From Haloarcula taiwanensis (GTDB lineage: Archaea > Halobacteriota > Halobacteria > Halobacteriales > Haloarculaceae), in contig CP019157.1 of the NCBI GenBank assembly GCA_002844335.1, positions 36,323 to 100,322 of the forward strand: DNA of 64,000 bases, in the 5' to 3' direction. This document shows positions 16,469 to 24,643 of this stretch, piece by piece. The notes beneath the pieces are model-generated. The model worked only from the letters and a program-made list of their open reading frames with translations, ran no database searches and was not told the origin of the DNA. The number at the start of each line of letters is the position of its first letter. Position 1 is the first letter of the stretch. A program made the translations under genes and the position numbers.

Positions 16469-17613
16469 AACGACGGGAGTTACTCACAGTACTGGCAGCG
16501 TCCGGAACCGGTGGTTGCCTGAGTTTCCAAGACGCTGATGAGTCGGAAACAGCGACACAGGCAGGGTCAGCCGCGACGGCCGGTTCTCAAGGCACACAAA
16601 GAGCGACCAGCACACCGTCGGAGTATGCGTCGACAGCCGCATCGGTTGAGACAGTACAAACACTCTCGATGGATATCAGCGCACTCTCATCTGCTGGAAC
16701 ATCGTATCTGGTCGCCACGCTCGACGAGGTTCAACTCCGCGACTTTGGCTCGTCGACCCCGCTAGCTACGCTTGCAGCGCCGGTCAACAGTTCGGTCGTC
16801 GAATTGACCGATTCGGACTGCTACGTCGGCAGCCAGGCAGCCGACGACACCGTCTCGACGATTTACCGGTTCGACGCGGAGAATGGAGAGCGACAGGCAG
16901 AGACCGAGATTCAGGGAAACATATCGAGACTCACCACGGTCGGAGACCTGCTCGTCTGCAGCACAGTCGAAGAGTCAACCGAGTATGAAGGATACGCGAA
17001 CCGTATCATTGTATTAGATCGAACTAGTCTCAATGAAAAATGGAGGAATACGGTCGGAAACAGCGCGTACCCAAGTGGAGTATGCCGATTAAATGACACA
17101 CTCCATATCGGCTTTGCGAACTTTTTCGCCGGCTTTGCGGTGGCAGATGGAACGATCCAGTACCGCGCACCGTTGAACGTCGGATACCCAGTGACTTACC
17201 AGGGCGATCTGGTCGCCGATGTGGATCGAGAGCTACGCAGACTCGATCCCGGGACGTTAGAGTACGAGTGGAGTGTCGGAAGTGAGGTCGCCGGACGACC
17301 AGTGATCGTGGGAGAGAACGTTATCGTCCCGACAACGGATGGCCTCCTCTGTGCTAGTGTCAGAGATGGGCAACAGCGCTGGTCGCGTACCTTGGAGAAT
17401 GACAGTGGCTTTACCCCGGAGCTGCTGGTGTACCAAGGCGGCCTCCTGTGGTACGGTACTGCTGTTGAGGAACTGTACGGCCTTGTTCCGACATCAGGCG
17501 AAACAGCGTTTTCAATGTCGGCCGATCTCACGTTCATCGCTGCGACGAACTCTGGAGTCGTCATCAACTCGGGATACAGAACACTTGAGCTCCGAGCCGC
17601 CTCAGTGGAGTAG
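16465..17613 (+). CDS. Lipoprotein, PQQ-type beta-propeller
   Basis: 382 residues. MKRRELLTVLAASGTGGC gives a short Tat/lipobox signal with Cys18, then a low-complexity linker and propeller blades (STIYRFDAENGERQ, IQYRAPLNVGYPVTYQGDLV, LLCASVRDGQQRWSRTLEND, LYGLVPTSGETAFS). It is translationally coupled (ATGA) to the preceding propeller gene. The two are divergent paralogues that may act together on the cell surface. Confidence 0.82.
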   Translation: MKRRELLTVLAASGTGGCLSFQDADESETATQAGSAATAGSQGTQRATSTPSEYASTAASVETVQTLSMDISALSSAGTSYLVATLDEVQLRDFGSSTPLATLAAPVNSSVVELTDSDCYVGSQAADDTVSTIYRFDAENGERQAETEIQGNISRLTTVGDLLVCSTVEESTEYEGYANRIIVLDRTSLNEKWRNTVGNSAYPSGVCRLNDTLHIGFANFFAGFAVADGTIQYRAPLNVGYPVTYQGDLVADVDRELRRLDPGTLEYEWSVGSEVAGRPVIVGENVIVPTTDGLLCASVRDGQQRWSRTLENDSGFTPELLVYQGGLLWYGTAVEELYGLVPTSGETAFSMSADLTFIAATNSGVVINSGYRTLELRAASVE

Positions 17614-17728
17614 TGCTAACCAATCAAAAATTGCGAGTAACATTATCCGACCGTCAAAACGGAACGTTGTAATCAGCGCAACCAGTAATGCCAATACAAT
17701 ATCGAAAACGCAACACCGATTACATTCT

Positions 17729-18868
17729 TCAGCGGTCGTTTTCAACGGCGTTCCAATAGAGATGTGCTAAGTCCATGGTGATCTTGTATCCGCGCCGTCC
17801 TGCAACGCGGACGGCGTATGGGAGCGGATCGCTGACTCCTGTCTCGACAGTCGCAGAAATCTGGTACTCTTCGGGTCGGGAATCAGTTGTGGGCCAGATC
17901 ATCGCCTCTGCCTCTCCGGTCTCTTCGTCGACATAGCCTTCGATTTTGTACCACACCGACGGCTGCCAATCCATGCTATGTCCATCTGATGAATCGGCTA
18001 CGCCACCACCGATCCATTTGAACGGTTCGTCAACGCCGGCTCCATCGGTATCAAACACTCGGAGACCCAACATTCGGTCGGTCATCCCCTCTCGATGGCC
18101 TCGCCACATGATGTCGTTCTTATTCCAAGGTCCGTCAACGGAGTACTCGGAACAACGGAGGAGAAATTCGAATGTGTATGACCTGTCCCAAGTTGTCGTC
18201 TTATTCGAAATCGCGGTGACACGGGTCCCTTGACCCGAGTCGTTCTCCATTATGCGACCGCAGTACTCTCCCCCGTCGGGTGCATCAATTTGTACCGTTC
18301 CCCAGTCGTACGATCGAGAGTCAACTGTGTCCATGCGATATGGGTTCATTTGATGATCACTCTCGAAGTCGTCACCGGCGATCAGTGTGCCTCTTGGAGT
18401 GTTAATCGCGTCTGATTGGGTTTGGTCAGGAGTAGGCGTCTGTGACGCCTCACGTTCTTGTTCAAATGTTGCGAGAGTCGACGGTGATTCGCCGTCGATC
18501 ATGTAGACTAATCTAACCGTCGTGCCCGGGCGGATAGCTTGGCCCCAATTGACTATTGCTGGACCGACCGTTGCTTCGGCCCCCGAGGATAGTGTCGTGT
18601 CTGCCTGGGCCTGCGTCGAGCCGAGCTGGTTCCATGTCGAAACAGTGCCGCTACTACTACGAACCTGAAGTTGTCGTGCCACCAGTGACCCGCCACCTTC
18701 ATAGACAATATTCAATCGCTCACCAGTGCGTTCGAATCGAAACGACGCATCTTGTAGCTCATTCGACCCACCACCGCCAATCATTCGTAAACACCCGCTC
18801 AATCCGATTATACCCGACCCCACCACGCCAGTAAGGAATTTTCGTCTGGATCCACTGTGTTCGCCCAT
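17729..18868 (-). CDS. Tat lipoprotein with pilin-like domain and unrelated C-terminal domain
   Basis: 379 residues from MGEHSGSRRKFLTGVVGSGI, lipobox LSGC at about Cys26. Residues 30-140 (FRFERTGERLNIVYEGGGSL, WNQLGSTQAQADTTL, VRLVYMIDGESPSTLATFE) closely match the same region of the protein at 11442-12626. After a short linker the C-terminal 230 residues (LIAGDDFESDHQMNPYRMDT, YTFEFLLRC, WYKIEGYVDEETGEAEAMIW, MDLAHLYWN) form a different jelly-roll-like module. The shared N-half with swapped C-halves suggests modular exchange. The 14 codons upstream of this start in frame lack a role. Confidence 0.78.
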   Translation of the reverse strand: MGEHSGSRRKFLTGVVGSGIIGLSGCLRMIGGGGSNELQDASFRFERTGERLNIVYEGGGSLVARQLQVRSSSGTVSTWNQLGSTQAQADTTLSSGAEATVGPAIVNWGQAIRPGTTVRLVYMIDGESPSTLATFEQEREASQTPTPDQTQSDAINTPRGTLIAGDDFESDHQMNPYRMDTVDSRSYDWGTVQIDAPDGGEYCGRIMENDSGQGTRVTAISNKTTTWDRSYTFEFLLRCSEYSVDGPWNKNDIMWRGHREGMTDRMLGLRVFDTDGAGVDEPFKWIGGGVADSSDGHSMDWQPSVWYKIEGYVDEETGEAEAMIWPTTDSRPEEYQISATVETGVSDPLPYAVRVAGRRGYKITMDLAHLYWNAVENDR

Positions 18869-18994
18869 ACAGTTCGTTATTAGATTTATCCTATATGTAA
18901 TTCCCATTTTTAGTACTATAGCAACGCTAATCTACATTTCGTCCTTATAATATAACCAAATACTTAATAACTATTAGTAATTTTCACGTAGTAT

Positions 18995-19981
18995 ATGACA
19001 GGTCTATCTCGCCGTGACTTGCTTAAAATCGGTGGGGCTGTCGGTATCGGACACACCGCAGGCTGTCTCCGGTTGCAGGGCGACTCCGGTGGAGAAGAAA
19101 CGGTGACGCCGAACCCAAGTACCGACACCACCACAGAAGCGCAACCTGTTGATGAAAACGCAGCCGGCACTTCAGCCGCAAGCAGCGGTTCCCATGAAAT
19201 AAACAGGTTCTATTTAGACCATTTCGACGATGGAGATCTTCGTGATACGGAAACCCTGTACGCCAGAGCGAACGGGAATCGAGTAGAAATCAACGGCACG
19301 TGGGAAGGTGATACTTCCATCATGTCTCGTCAGACCTGTGCAAGGTACTCGTTTGAGGTTCTAGAGGACGGGTCAGTTATCGCTTCAAGTGGTGAGAAAC
19401 TTCTCATTTATGGCTATCAGTACGTCTTTGCACAGTCCACAGAGGCGGCATTCATCACCCATCATCCATCAATTTCGGCTGAGTGGGAACGAACACTCAG
19501 ACTGTCGTATCCAAGTGGCGAATCCGAGGTCACCCCGGAGGTACGACCTGACGAAGGTGTGTTTGAATTTAATTTCGCTGACTCGAATGTGGAGCCTGGC
19601 CGCTATGACTGGATATTAGAGATTACACCCCCCAATAGTTACACTATCGAGGTCGGAACATTTTTCGACCAGCTCATACAGGTCAACCCTCCTGAAGATA
19701 GTCCGTTCCCCAGTAGCTCTGATGCGATGCAAGATGCAGGGGCCGTATCGAATTCGTCTGCAACACCGGTCCAGCCATCGCAAAAAACCACAAATGACGG
19801 TCTGAGAATACAAGATAGCGGACACGGCGGCGGAACGAGCAGCGACACCACAGGTCGTTTCCTCACCAGAGATGTCGGTATCGAATGCTCTACAGGCTGT
19901 GCTTTCGGGGCAGAAGCGAATCGTAAGTTCCGTATCAACAATCTAACTTCTGGAACATCGCTCACGTTCACTCCAAGATGA
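18995..19981 (+). CDS. Tat lipoprotein of unknown function
   Basis: 328 residues from MTGLSRRDLLKIGGAVGIGH, lipobox TAGC with Cys about 24. An acidic domain of roughly residues 60-225 (FYLDHFDDGDLRDTETLYAR, YDWILEITPPNSYTIEVGTF) is followed by a Ser/Thr-rich stretch and a C-terminal segment with CSTGC near residue 300. No family recognised. It faces away from the pilin-like lipoprotein gene and closes the surface cluster that begins at 11442. Confidence 0.7.
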   Translation: MTGLSRRDLLKIGGAVGIGHTAGCLRLQGDSGGEETVTPNPSTDTTTEAQPVDENAAGTSAASSGSHEINRFYLDHFDDGDLRDTETLYARANGNRVEINGTWEGDTSIMSRQTCARYSFEVLEDGSVIASSGEKLLIYGYQYVFAQSTEAAFITHHPSISAEWERTLRLSYPSGESEVTPEVRPDEGVFEFNFADSNVEPGRYDWILEITPPNSYTIEVGTFFDQLIQVNPPEDSPFPSSSDAMQDAGAVSNSSATPVQPSQKTTNDGLRIQDSGHGGGTSSDTTGRFLTRDVGIECSTGCAFGAEANRKFRINNLTSGTSLTFTPR

Positions 19982-20123
19982 GGACCAAAGGGCAGGTGTC
20001 GAGAGCTTAGCGATAACAGTACTAAATGTATTCACTCTGAACCATAGCAGACGCTTATACTCGATACCGATCGAATTTTTGCGTGGAAGGAACACTGTCA
20101 CGCGCTCCTTCCATACCCTTTCC

Positions 20124-20276
20124 ATGTCCGACGACACGCACAGTCTCGGTCGCTGCCCAAACTGCGACGAGCGTATCACGACTGCATGGCTGCTGGTTGA
20201 ATACGAGAAAACTGACGACACGGAGGGTATGTGGGCCGAGTGTCCAACGTGTGAAGACATCGTTCCACCAGAGTAA
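20124..20276 (+). CDS. Small zinc-ribbon protein (copy B)
   Basis: 50 residues from MSDDTHSLGRCPNCDERITT, with CPNC and CPTC knuckles. About 80 percent identical to the protein at 5690-5842. The 50-bp leader (AATTTTTGCGTGGA...CACTGTCAC...CGCTCC...CCTTTCCATG) is conserved with copy A, more than expected for untranslated DNA, so promoter or leader elements are shared. Function unknown. Confidence 0.8.
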   Translation: MSDDTHSLGRCPNCDERITTAWLLVEYEKTDDTEGMWAECPTCEDIVPPE

Positions 20277-20324
20277 TCCCAGAGGGAGCCTGGGGACTTC
20301 TCCGCAGGGACTGTCTCGGAAGAG

Positions 20325-20364
20325 CTAACCAACAAAAAGAGTTTTACGCGTTTTCGTTGGTTAG
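20325..20364. repeat. 40-bp palindrome, CTAACCAAC family, copy 3
   Basis: Arms CTAACCAAC and GTTGGTTAG with one mismatch and then AAAA/TTTT; loop 12 bp. It ends one base before the stop codon of the recombinase gene, so it lies directly at its 3' end and could act as its terminator or as a recombination site. Confidence 0.85.
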
Positions 20365-20365
20365 T

Positions 20366-21388
20366 CTACCCACCAGAGATGATATCGTTCGCTTCGTCAC
20401 GTGTCCGCTTTGCAGCCTCCTGAGCGTAGCCTTCATGCGTGGTCTCGATGGATTTGTGGCGGAGTACATCCTGTGCCAGCTGTGGGTTCTCACGATAGAT
20501 CTCCCGCCCGAGCCCACGGCGGGCACCGTGAGGTTTTAGCGGCTCTTCAAACTCGTAGTCTGCACACTCACACAGGTCGGCCAGGATGTTTCGAGCAGAC
20601 TGTGTAGTGATCGAGGGCGTCGGCTCTATTGCTTTCGCCGCATTGTCCAGTCGGGGAAACACGGCTTCGTCTTCGGCAGGGTCACGGAGTTGCTTCCAGC
20701 GTCGGAGCGGGTCGATTGCCTCGTCGAGGATCGGCGCGGCCTCCCGGGTGCGGTTCTTGCCGAACACCTGCATGGTGCCGTCCTCAAGGTTGACGTGTCG
20801 CCACTGGAGCCCGTTCCGTGCTTCGTCATCAGAGACGGCGACGAGTTCGGCGCTACGCGCACCTGAGTAGGCAAGTAGGAAGACGAGTGCTTGGTCACGG
20901 TAAGCCGCCCTGCGGTTGATACCGTCGCTTTCGCTGGCTTCGTCGACGCGAGCGGTGGCTGTCGCACAAATAGCGTCGCGGTCCCGTGTGGTCCAGTACT
21001 GCTGGTCACTCTCGGTTTCGTCTGTCGGCAGTGGTCCCTCAGCGTGGTTGGTTTTGGCCGGGTTTGTTGGAACCAGGCCCTCGTAGACGGCCCACGTGAG
21101 AAAGGAGCGGACGTACGCGAAGTACCGGCGTGCCGTTTCGGGGGAGATGTCGTCCCGATCTTCAGCTCGCGCGAGGTCGCGAGCGTACTGTCGGCAGACA
21201 TTCTCGTCGATGTCGTCGGGGCTGGCGACGCCGTGGCGGTCGCGAGCCCATGTGGCGAACTTGCGGAGGACGCTCGCGACGTTCGTTCGGTAGCGCCCGG
21301 AGTCGATATCGACCAGTCGTTTCTCGATGGCTGCTTCGAGGGCGTCATCCCCGGGAGTAGCGTCGTATGCAGGCGGAAGACGATCCAT
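20366..21388 (-). CDS. Tyrosine recombinase / integrase
   Basis: 340 residues from MDRLPPAYDATPGDDALEAA. An N-terminal SAM-like core-binding domain (about 20-110: WARDRHGVASPDDIDENVCR, YFAYVRSFLTWAVYEGLVPTN) precedes the catalytic domain. The catalytic set is complete: R178 (YSGARSAEL), K211 (GKNRTRE), H287-x-x-R290 (KPHGARRGLG), H311 (LRHKSIETT) and Y321 (HEGY). Archaeal XerCD-like enzymes catalyse site-specific strand exchange and integrate or resolve replicons. The 3' end abuts a CTAACCAAC palindrome. Confidence 0.92.
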   Translation of the reverse strand: MDRLPPAYDATPGDDALEAAIEKRLVDIDSGRYRTNVASVLRKFATWARDRHGVASPDDIDENVCRQYARDLARAEDRDDISPETARRYFAYVRSFLTWAVYEGLVPTNPAKTNHAEGPLPTDETESDQQYWTTRDRDAICATATARVDEASESDGINRRAAYRDQALVFLLAYSGARSAELVAVSDDEARNGLQWRHVNLEDGTMQVFGKNRTREAAPILDEAIDPLRRWKQLRDPAEDEAVFPRLDNAAKAIEPTPSITTQSARNILADLCECADYEFEEPLKPHGARRGLGREIYRENPQLAQDVLRHKSIETTHEGYAQEAAKRTRDEANDIISGG

Positions 21389-21551
21389 GCTTCCCGTACA
21401 GCGGCGGTCCGGGTAAAACTGGTGGTGCTTACTGCAATAATACAAACCTACTGCTGAAAGTCGAATTATGGCGTTTCAGTGCCTGTAACGTGCGGAGTCA
21501 GGCAATTCCCGAATTGATAAAGTTCATATCGCTATACCCAATATCGGCTAG

Positions 21552-23450
21552 TGGTGAAGTTGAGACTACAGCGGGTTTAGCGGGCCTATGATGCGTGGTT
21601 TCGGCCGTTTCAGTGATCGGGAATTGGCTCAGATTGCTCTCCAAACGGCTATTCCTATTGAACTTCCAACGGCATGCGCGAATTTCGGCGACTTCCGACA
21701 GCATTGCCACTCAGACGCTACGCTAACACGGGTAAAACCTCTCTCTATCCGATTCCGGTTTCCTTCTTCAACAGCGTCAGCGTGTTATCGGCCGTCACAA
21801 TTGGCGAATGCTCGTAGTCGTCGGTCAACTCAACTTGTACCAGCAGGTCCACCGCTCGCCAAATCGAGTACAGGAGACACGCGAACGCGAAATAAAAGAA
21901 CCGTAACCCGAAATCCTTCGATGTCGTTGCGGCCATGAATCGCTTAATCGACCTGTAGCCACTCTCGATCTCCCAGCGATAGCCGTATTCAGTGAGGAAG
22001 CTACTACCGCGATTGGACATGAACACCGAGTATTGCCGGTGATCATCATATTCGGAGTCCTCCTTCCGGCGGTAGATCAGCATCGTCTCGTGCCACTCGT
22101 TCTTCCCGAGATGGAGTTTGCGGTCGGTTTCGTATCGGTCTTGACCCCGCTGGAGCAACCGTTTGGCCTGCGCTTTCTCGCTGGTTTGCATCCGCTTCGG
22201 GACTACATACGACAGTCCACGTTGGCTGAGCATCTCTAGAATATGCTGACTGTCGAACTCCCGGTCCATCAATACGTTATCGACGTGAACGAGATCCTCG
22301 GCAGAGTCGAGTAGATCCTCGACAATCTCCTTGCGAGTCTCGCCTTTCCGAACCGGGCGTGCATCTAACACAATTGGGACGGCATTGCCGACTAACTGGA
22401 CCGTCGCCCACTGATACGCGTACTCATCGGTCTTTTCTTTTGTCCCAATAATCTCATCTTCGTGTCCGGTTCTGTCGCCTGTGAATGGGTCTGCTTCAGT
22501 AATATCGATAGCAACAATCCCTGCTCGGAAGAACTCCTCCGTCTCCGCTGCTTCCCCCAACAGTCGAGTCACAGCCTGCCGATACATCTCCCGAATCTGT
22601 TCAATCGATAAGTCGCGGATGTGCTCGCGATGGGCGTGGCCCAACGGTGTCCGATCCCGTCTCGACTCATAGACGAAACTGCGGGCACCTTCGTTAGCAG
22701 CCAGCCCCTCACGAAGTCCGAGATACGTTTGTAAGTCCCAGTAAGCGTTCTCGTGGATTTCACAGCCATTGTCGCGATTCAGTGAGAATGCCGGGAAAAC
22801 GACGTGACTGATATGGTCCGTGATCGATCCGGCTTCATTGAGGATAGCTTGATCGTCTGGGTATGATTTATCCGCTACGTTATCCCGTGATGGAAAGTTT
22901 CGTTCTGGCTCGCGTGGAACAGCAACGTCCGCGTCTTGAGCTTTGATCAGAATCGTCCGCGCAGCTGCCTCAATTGTCTCGTGAAGCTCTGCAGTGAACC
23001 GATTATCCCAGCTGCGCCACAGCGTCGACTGGTCTGGGACTGTTTCCATGCCCAGTTGTTCACGGAGGTCAGGATGGTGAGGGAGATACGTGAGGAGTGC
23101 CGTTTCGTGGGTCCAGCCGTGAAGTTCTTTGAGTAGAAACAGTCGGAACAGTTGGGCCATCTCGTACTGAGTAGCTCCAGAATACCGGTCATGTGGCTCA
23201 AACTCGACATACGCTACTGGGTAGTGAGACACGAACTCGTCAACGGAGTCGTGAGCCTCGTGGTCGAACCATGTGGACGCAACGGTCCAAATGTCTTCTT
23301 CGAGGCCGGCGAGAGAACTCCGGTCATAGAGTGGCGTCGAATCATACGCTGGCCATTCAGCGTATGACTGCTGGGCGATTCGTCGAAAGACACTGCGTTG
23401 AGAATCACAGCTCGCAACCACTAAGAGATGCTGCCAACGACACGCCCAAA
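21552..23450 (-). mobile_element. IS4-superfamily DDE insertion sequence
   Basis: The left (window) boundary is set by comparison with the broken copy at 30971: both begin GAAGTTGAGACTACAG. The right boundary is not resolved; no inverted copy of that end is visible beyond the transposase start, so about 23450 is a guess. The element carries one intact transposase gene on the minus strand. Confidence 0.65.
21745..23421 (-). CDS. DDE transposase, IS4-type
   Basis: 558 residues. Catalytic acidic residues lie in AIDITEADPF, LMDREFDSQH and the YREK signature YGYRWEIESGYRSIK (Y-x2-R-x3-E-x6-K), which is diagnostic of the IS4 superfamily. The N-terminus includes a DUF4372/HTH-like block (YEMAQLFRLFLLKELHGWTH, PDQSTLWRSWD). 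The start is a GTG. The gene is intact, so the element could be active. A truncated, about 90 percent similar copy lies at 31157-31744. Confidence 0.88.
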   Translation of the reverse strand: MVASCDSQRSVFRRIAQQSYAEWPAYDSTPLYDRSSLAGLEEDIWTVASTWFDHEAHDSVDEFVSHYPVAYVEFEPHDRYSGATQYEMAQLFRLFLLKELHGWTHETALLTYLPHHPDLREQLGMETVPDQSTLWRSWDNRFTAELHETIEAAARTILIKAQDADVAVPREPERNFPSRDNVADKSYPDDQAILNEAGSITDHISHVVFPAFSLNRDNGCEIHENAYWDLQTYLGLREGLAANEGARSFVYESRRDRTPLGHAHREHIRDLSIEQIREMYRQAVTRLLGEAAETEEFFRAGIVAIDITEADPFTGDRTGHEDEIIGTKEKTDEYAYQWATVQLVGNAVPIVLDARPVRKGETRKEIVEDLLDSAEDLVHVDNVLMDREFDSQHILEMLSQRGLSYVVPKRMQTSEKAQAKRLLQRGQDRYETDRKLHLGKNEWHETMLIYRRKEDSEYDDHRQYSVFMSNRGSSFLTEYGYRWEIESGYRSIKRFMAATTSKDFGLRFFYFAFACLLYSIWRAVDLLVQVELTDDYEHSPIVTADNTLTLLKKETGIG

Positions 23451-23560
23451 AATTCGTCTGACTGGTAATAGAACCCGAAGAGAACTACCAGTCAATGCCC
23501 GGTGGCGGCATGACGGTTGACGGTGGCAGTAATCGCGTAGCGAAACGCAACTGTGAAAGG

Positions 23561-24160
23561 CTACGCGGAGAGCAGACAGTCCTCGACATACCGCTGAAAC
23601 TCGTCTCTTACATCGTCGATAGTTTCCTCATCACTGGTAATCCGTTCCGCCTGGATCCCGACTAAAACTGTATGGAATAGCGCGGCTGTCTGTGATGGGT
23701 CTTCGACGTCAAATGCGCCTGTATCAACACCGGCTTGGATGACACGCGCGATTTGTTTTCGAATGAAATCATCAATCCTTCGAAAGAGACGGCTGTAATC
23801 GTCGTCATGTGCTGCTTGCGCTCGCAGTTCAATTACGGCCTGCGAAAACTCGATATCACTGTTGCTGCTGGTGCCAAATATTTCATCGACGATTATCTCA
23901 ATATACTCTTCAGGGGACTGGTTGGGAAGTGGGACCTGATTTTCGACCTGCTCCAGCATATAATCCAGAAGATCTACCAACAGCTCGTCCTTATTATCGT
24001 AATGGTGATATATGAGCGACTGACTCTTCCCGAATTCGTCACCTATCTTTGAAATAGTCAGATCCGCGTACCCGTATTGACGTAATGCATAGAATGTAGC
24101 TTCAAGAATCTCCTCGCGGGTTCCATCTGGGTTCTGGAAAAAGGATATCTCGTTAGTCAT
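23561..24160 (-). CDS. TetR/AcrR-family regulator
   Basis: 199 residues. The N-terminal HTH (residues 14-60: REEILEATFYALRQYGYADL, ISKIGDEFGKSQSLIYHHYD, NKDELLVDLLDYML) is the TetR signature. The C-terminus is an all-helical ligand domain. It diverges from the NEW3-type gene at 24644 and MMPL exporter, the usual arrangement for a local repressor. A paralogue is encoded downstream of the exporter (29235). Confidence 0.92.
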   Translation of the reverse strand: MTNEISFFQNPDGTREEILEATFYALRQYGYADLTISKIGDEFGKSQSLIYHHYDNKDELLVDLLDYMLEQVENQVPLPNQSPEEYIEIIVDEIFGTSSNSDIEFSQAVIELRAQAAHDDDYSRLFRRIDDFIRKQIARVIQAGVDTGAFDVEDPSQTAALFHTVLVGIQAERITSDEETIDDVRDEFQRYVEDCLLSA

Positions 24161-24643
24161 CTTTAGGTCGACCGTTTCCTGTTTGTCTGGTACGGTTCAA
24201 ATGGCTCACGGTTTCACTACTCTCTCTGTAGAGCACAAGACCAATCTGGGTTGTATTTTTTATCATTGAACTGGATAGCGGGTACAGTTGCACATAACTA
24301 TAAATTTGAATATACATTCAATAAACTTAAGCGTATTGTCGTCCGCTGTATCAGCGGAGTACATTGGACTGTACTCTGGTTCGCTCTATTCATAGAGACA
24401 CCTCTCTGCTGCCTCAAACCGTCTAATGTCCCATTATACCTGTAGAAACTGTGTTAAAGGCGGTAGATAGTGAGCTAGTGTGGCTTTGACTGGGTACCTG
24501 TTTTCGTCTCCCCGAAAGACACGAAAGCACTATATGTGATTGAACGTTTAGTCAACATCAGGAAATGGCTACTCACAAACGAAGAATTCCGAGACGGAGT
24601 GTCGCTAGAAACGAGACGCGGTTTGAACGAAACCTCAAGTAAC
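24161..24643. other. Long divergent promoter region of the exporter operon
   Basis: 483 bp without a gene. AT-rich at 24250-24330, with a TATA-like stretch around 24530 and an operator-like inverted repeat at 24540-24555. Translation upstream of 24644 in frame (from 24536) lacks a signal peptide and is judged leader. Confidence 0.5.
24540..24555. promoter_or_regulatory. Candidate TetR operator
   Basis: TTGA-ACGTTTAG-TCAA is an imperfect inverted repeat just downstream of a TATA-like CTATATG, positioned to block transcription of the exporter operon. Assignment to either TetR protein is inference. Confidence 0.4.
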
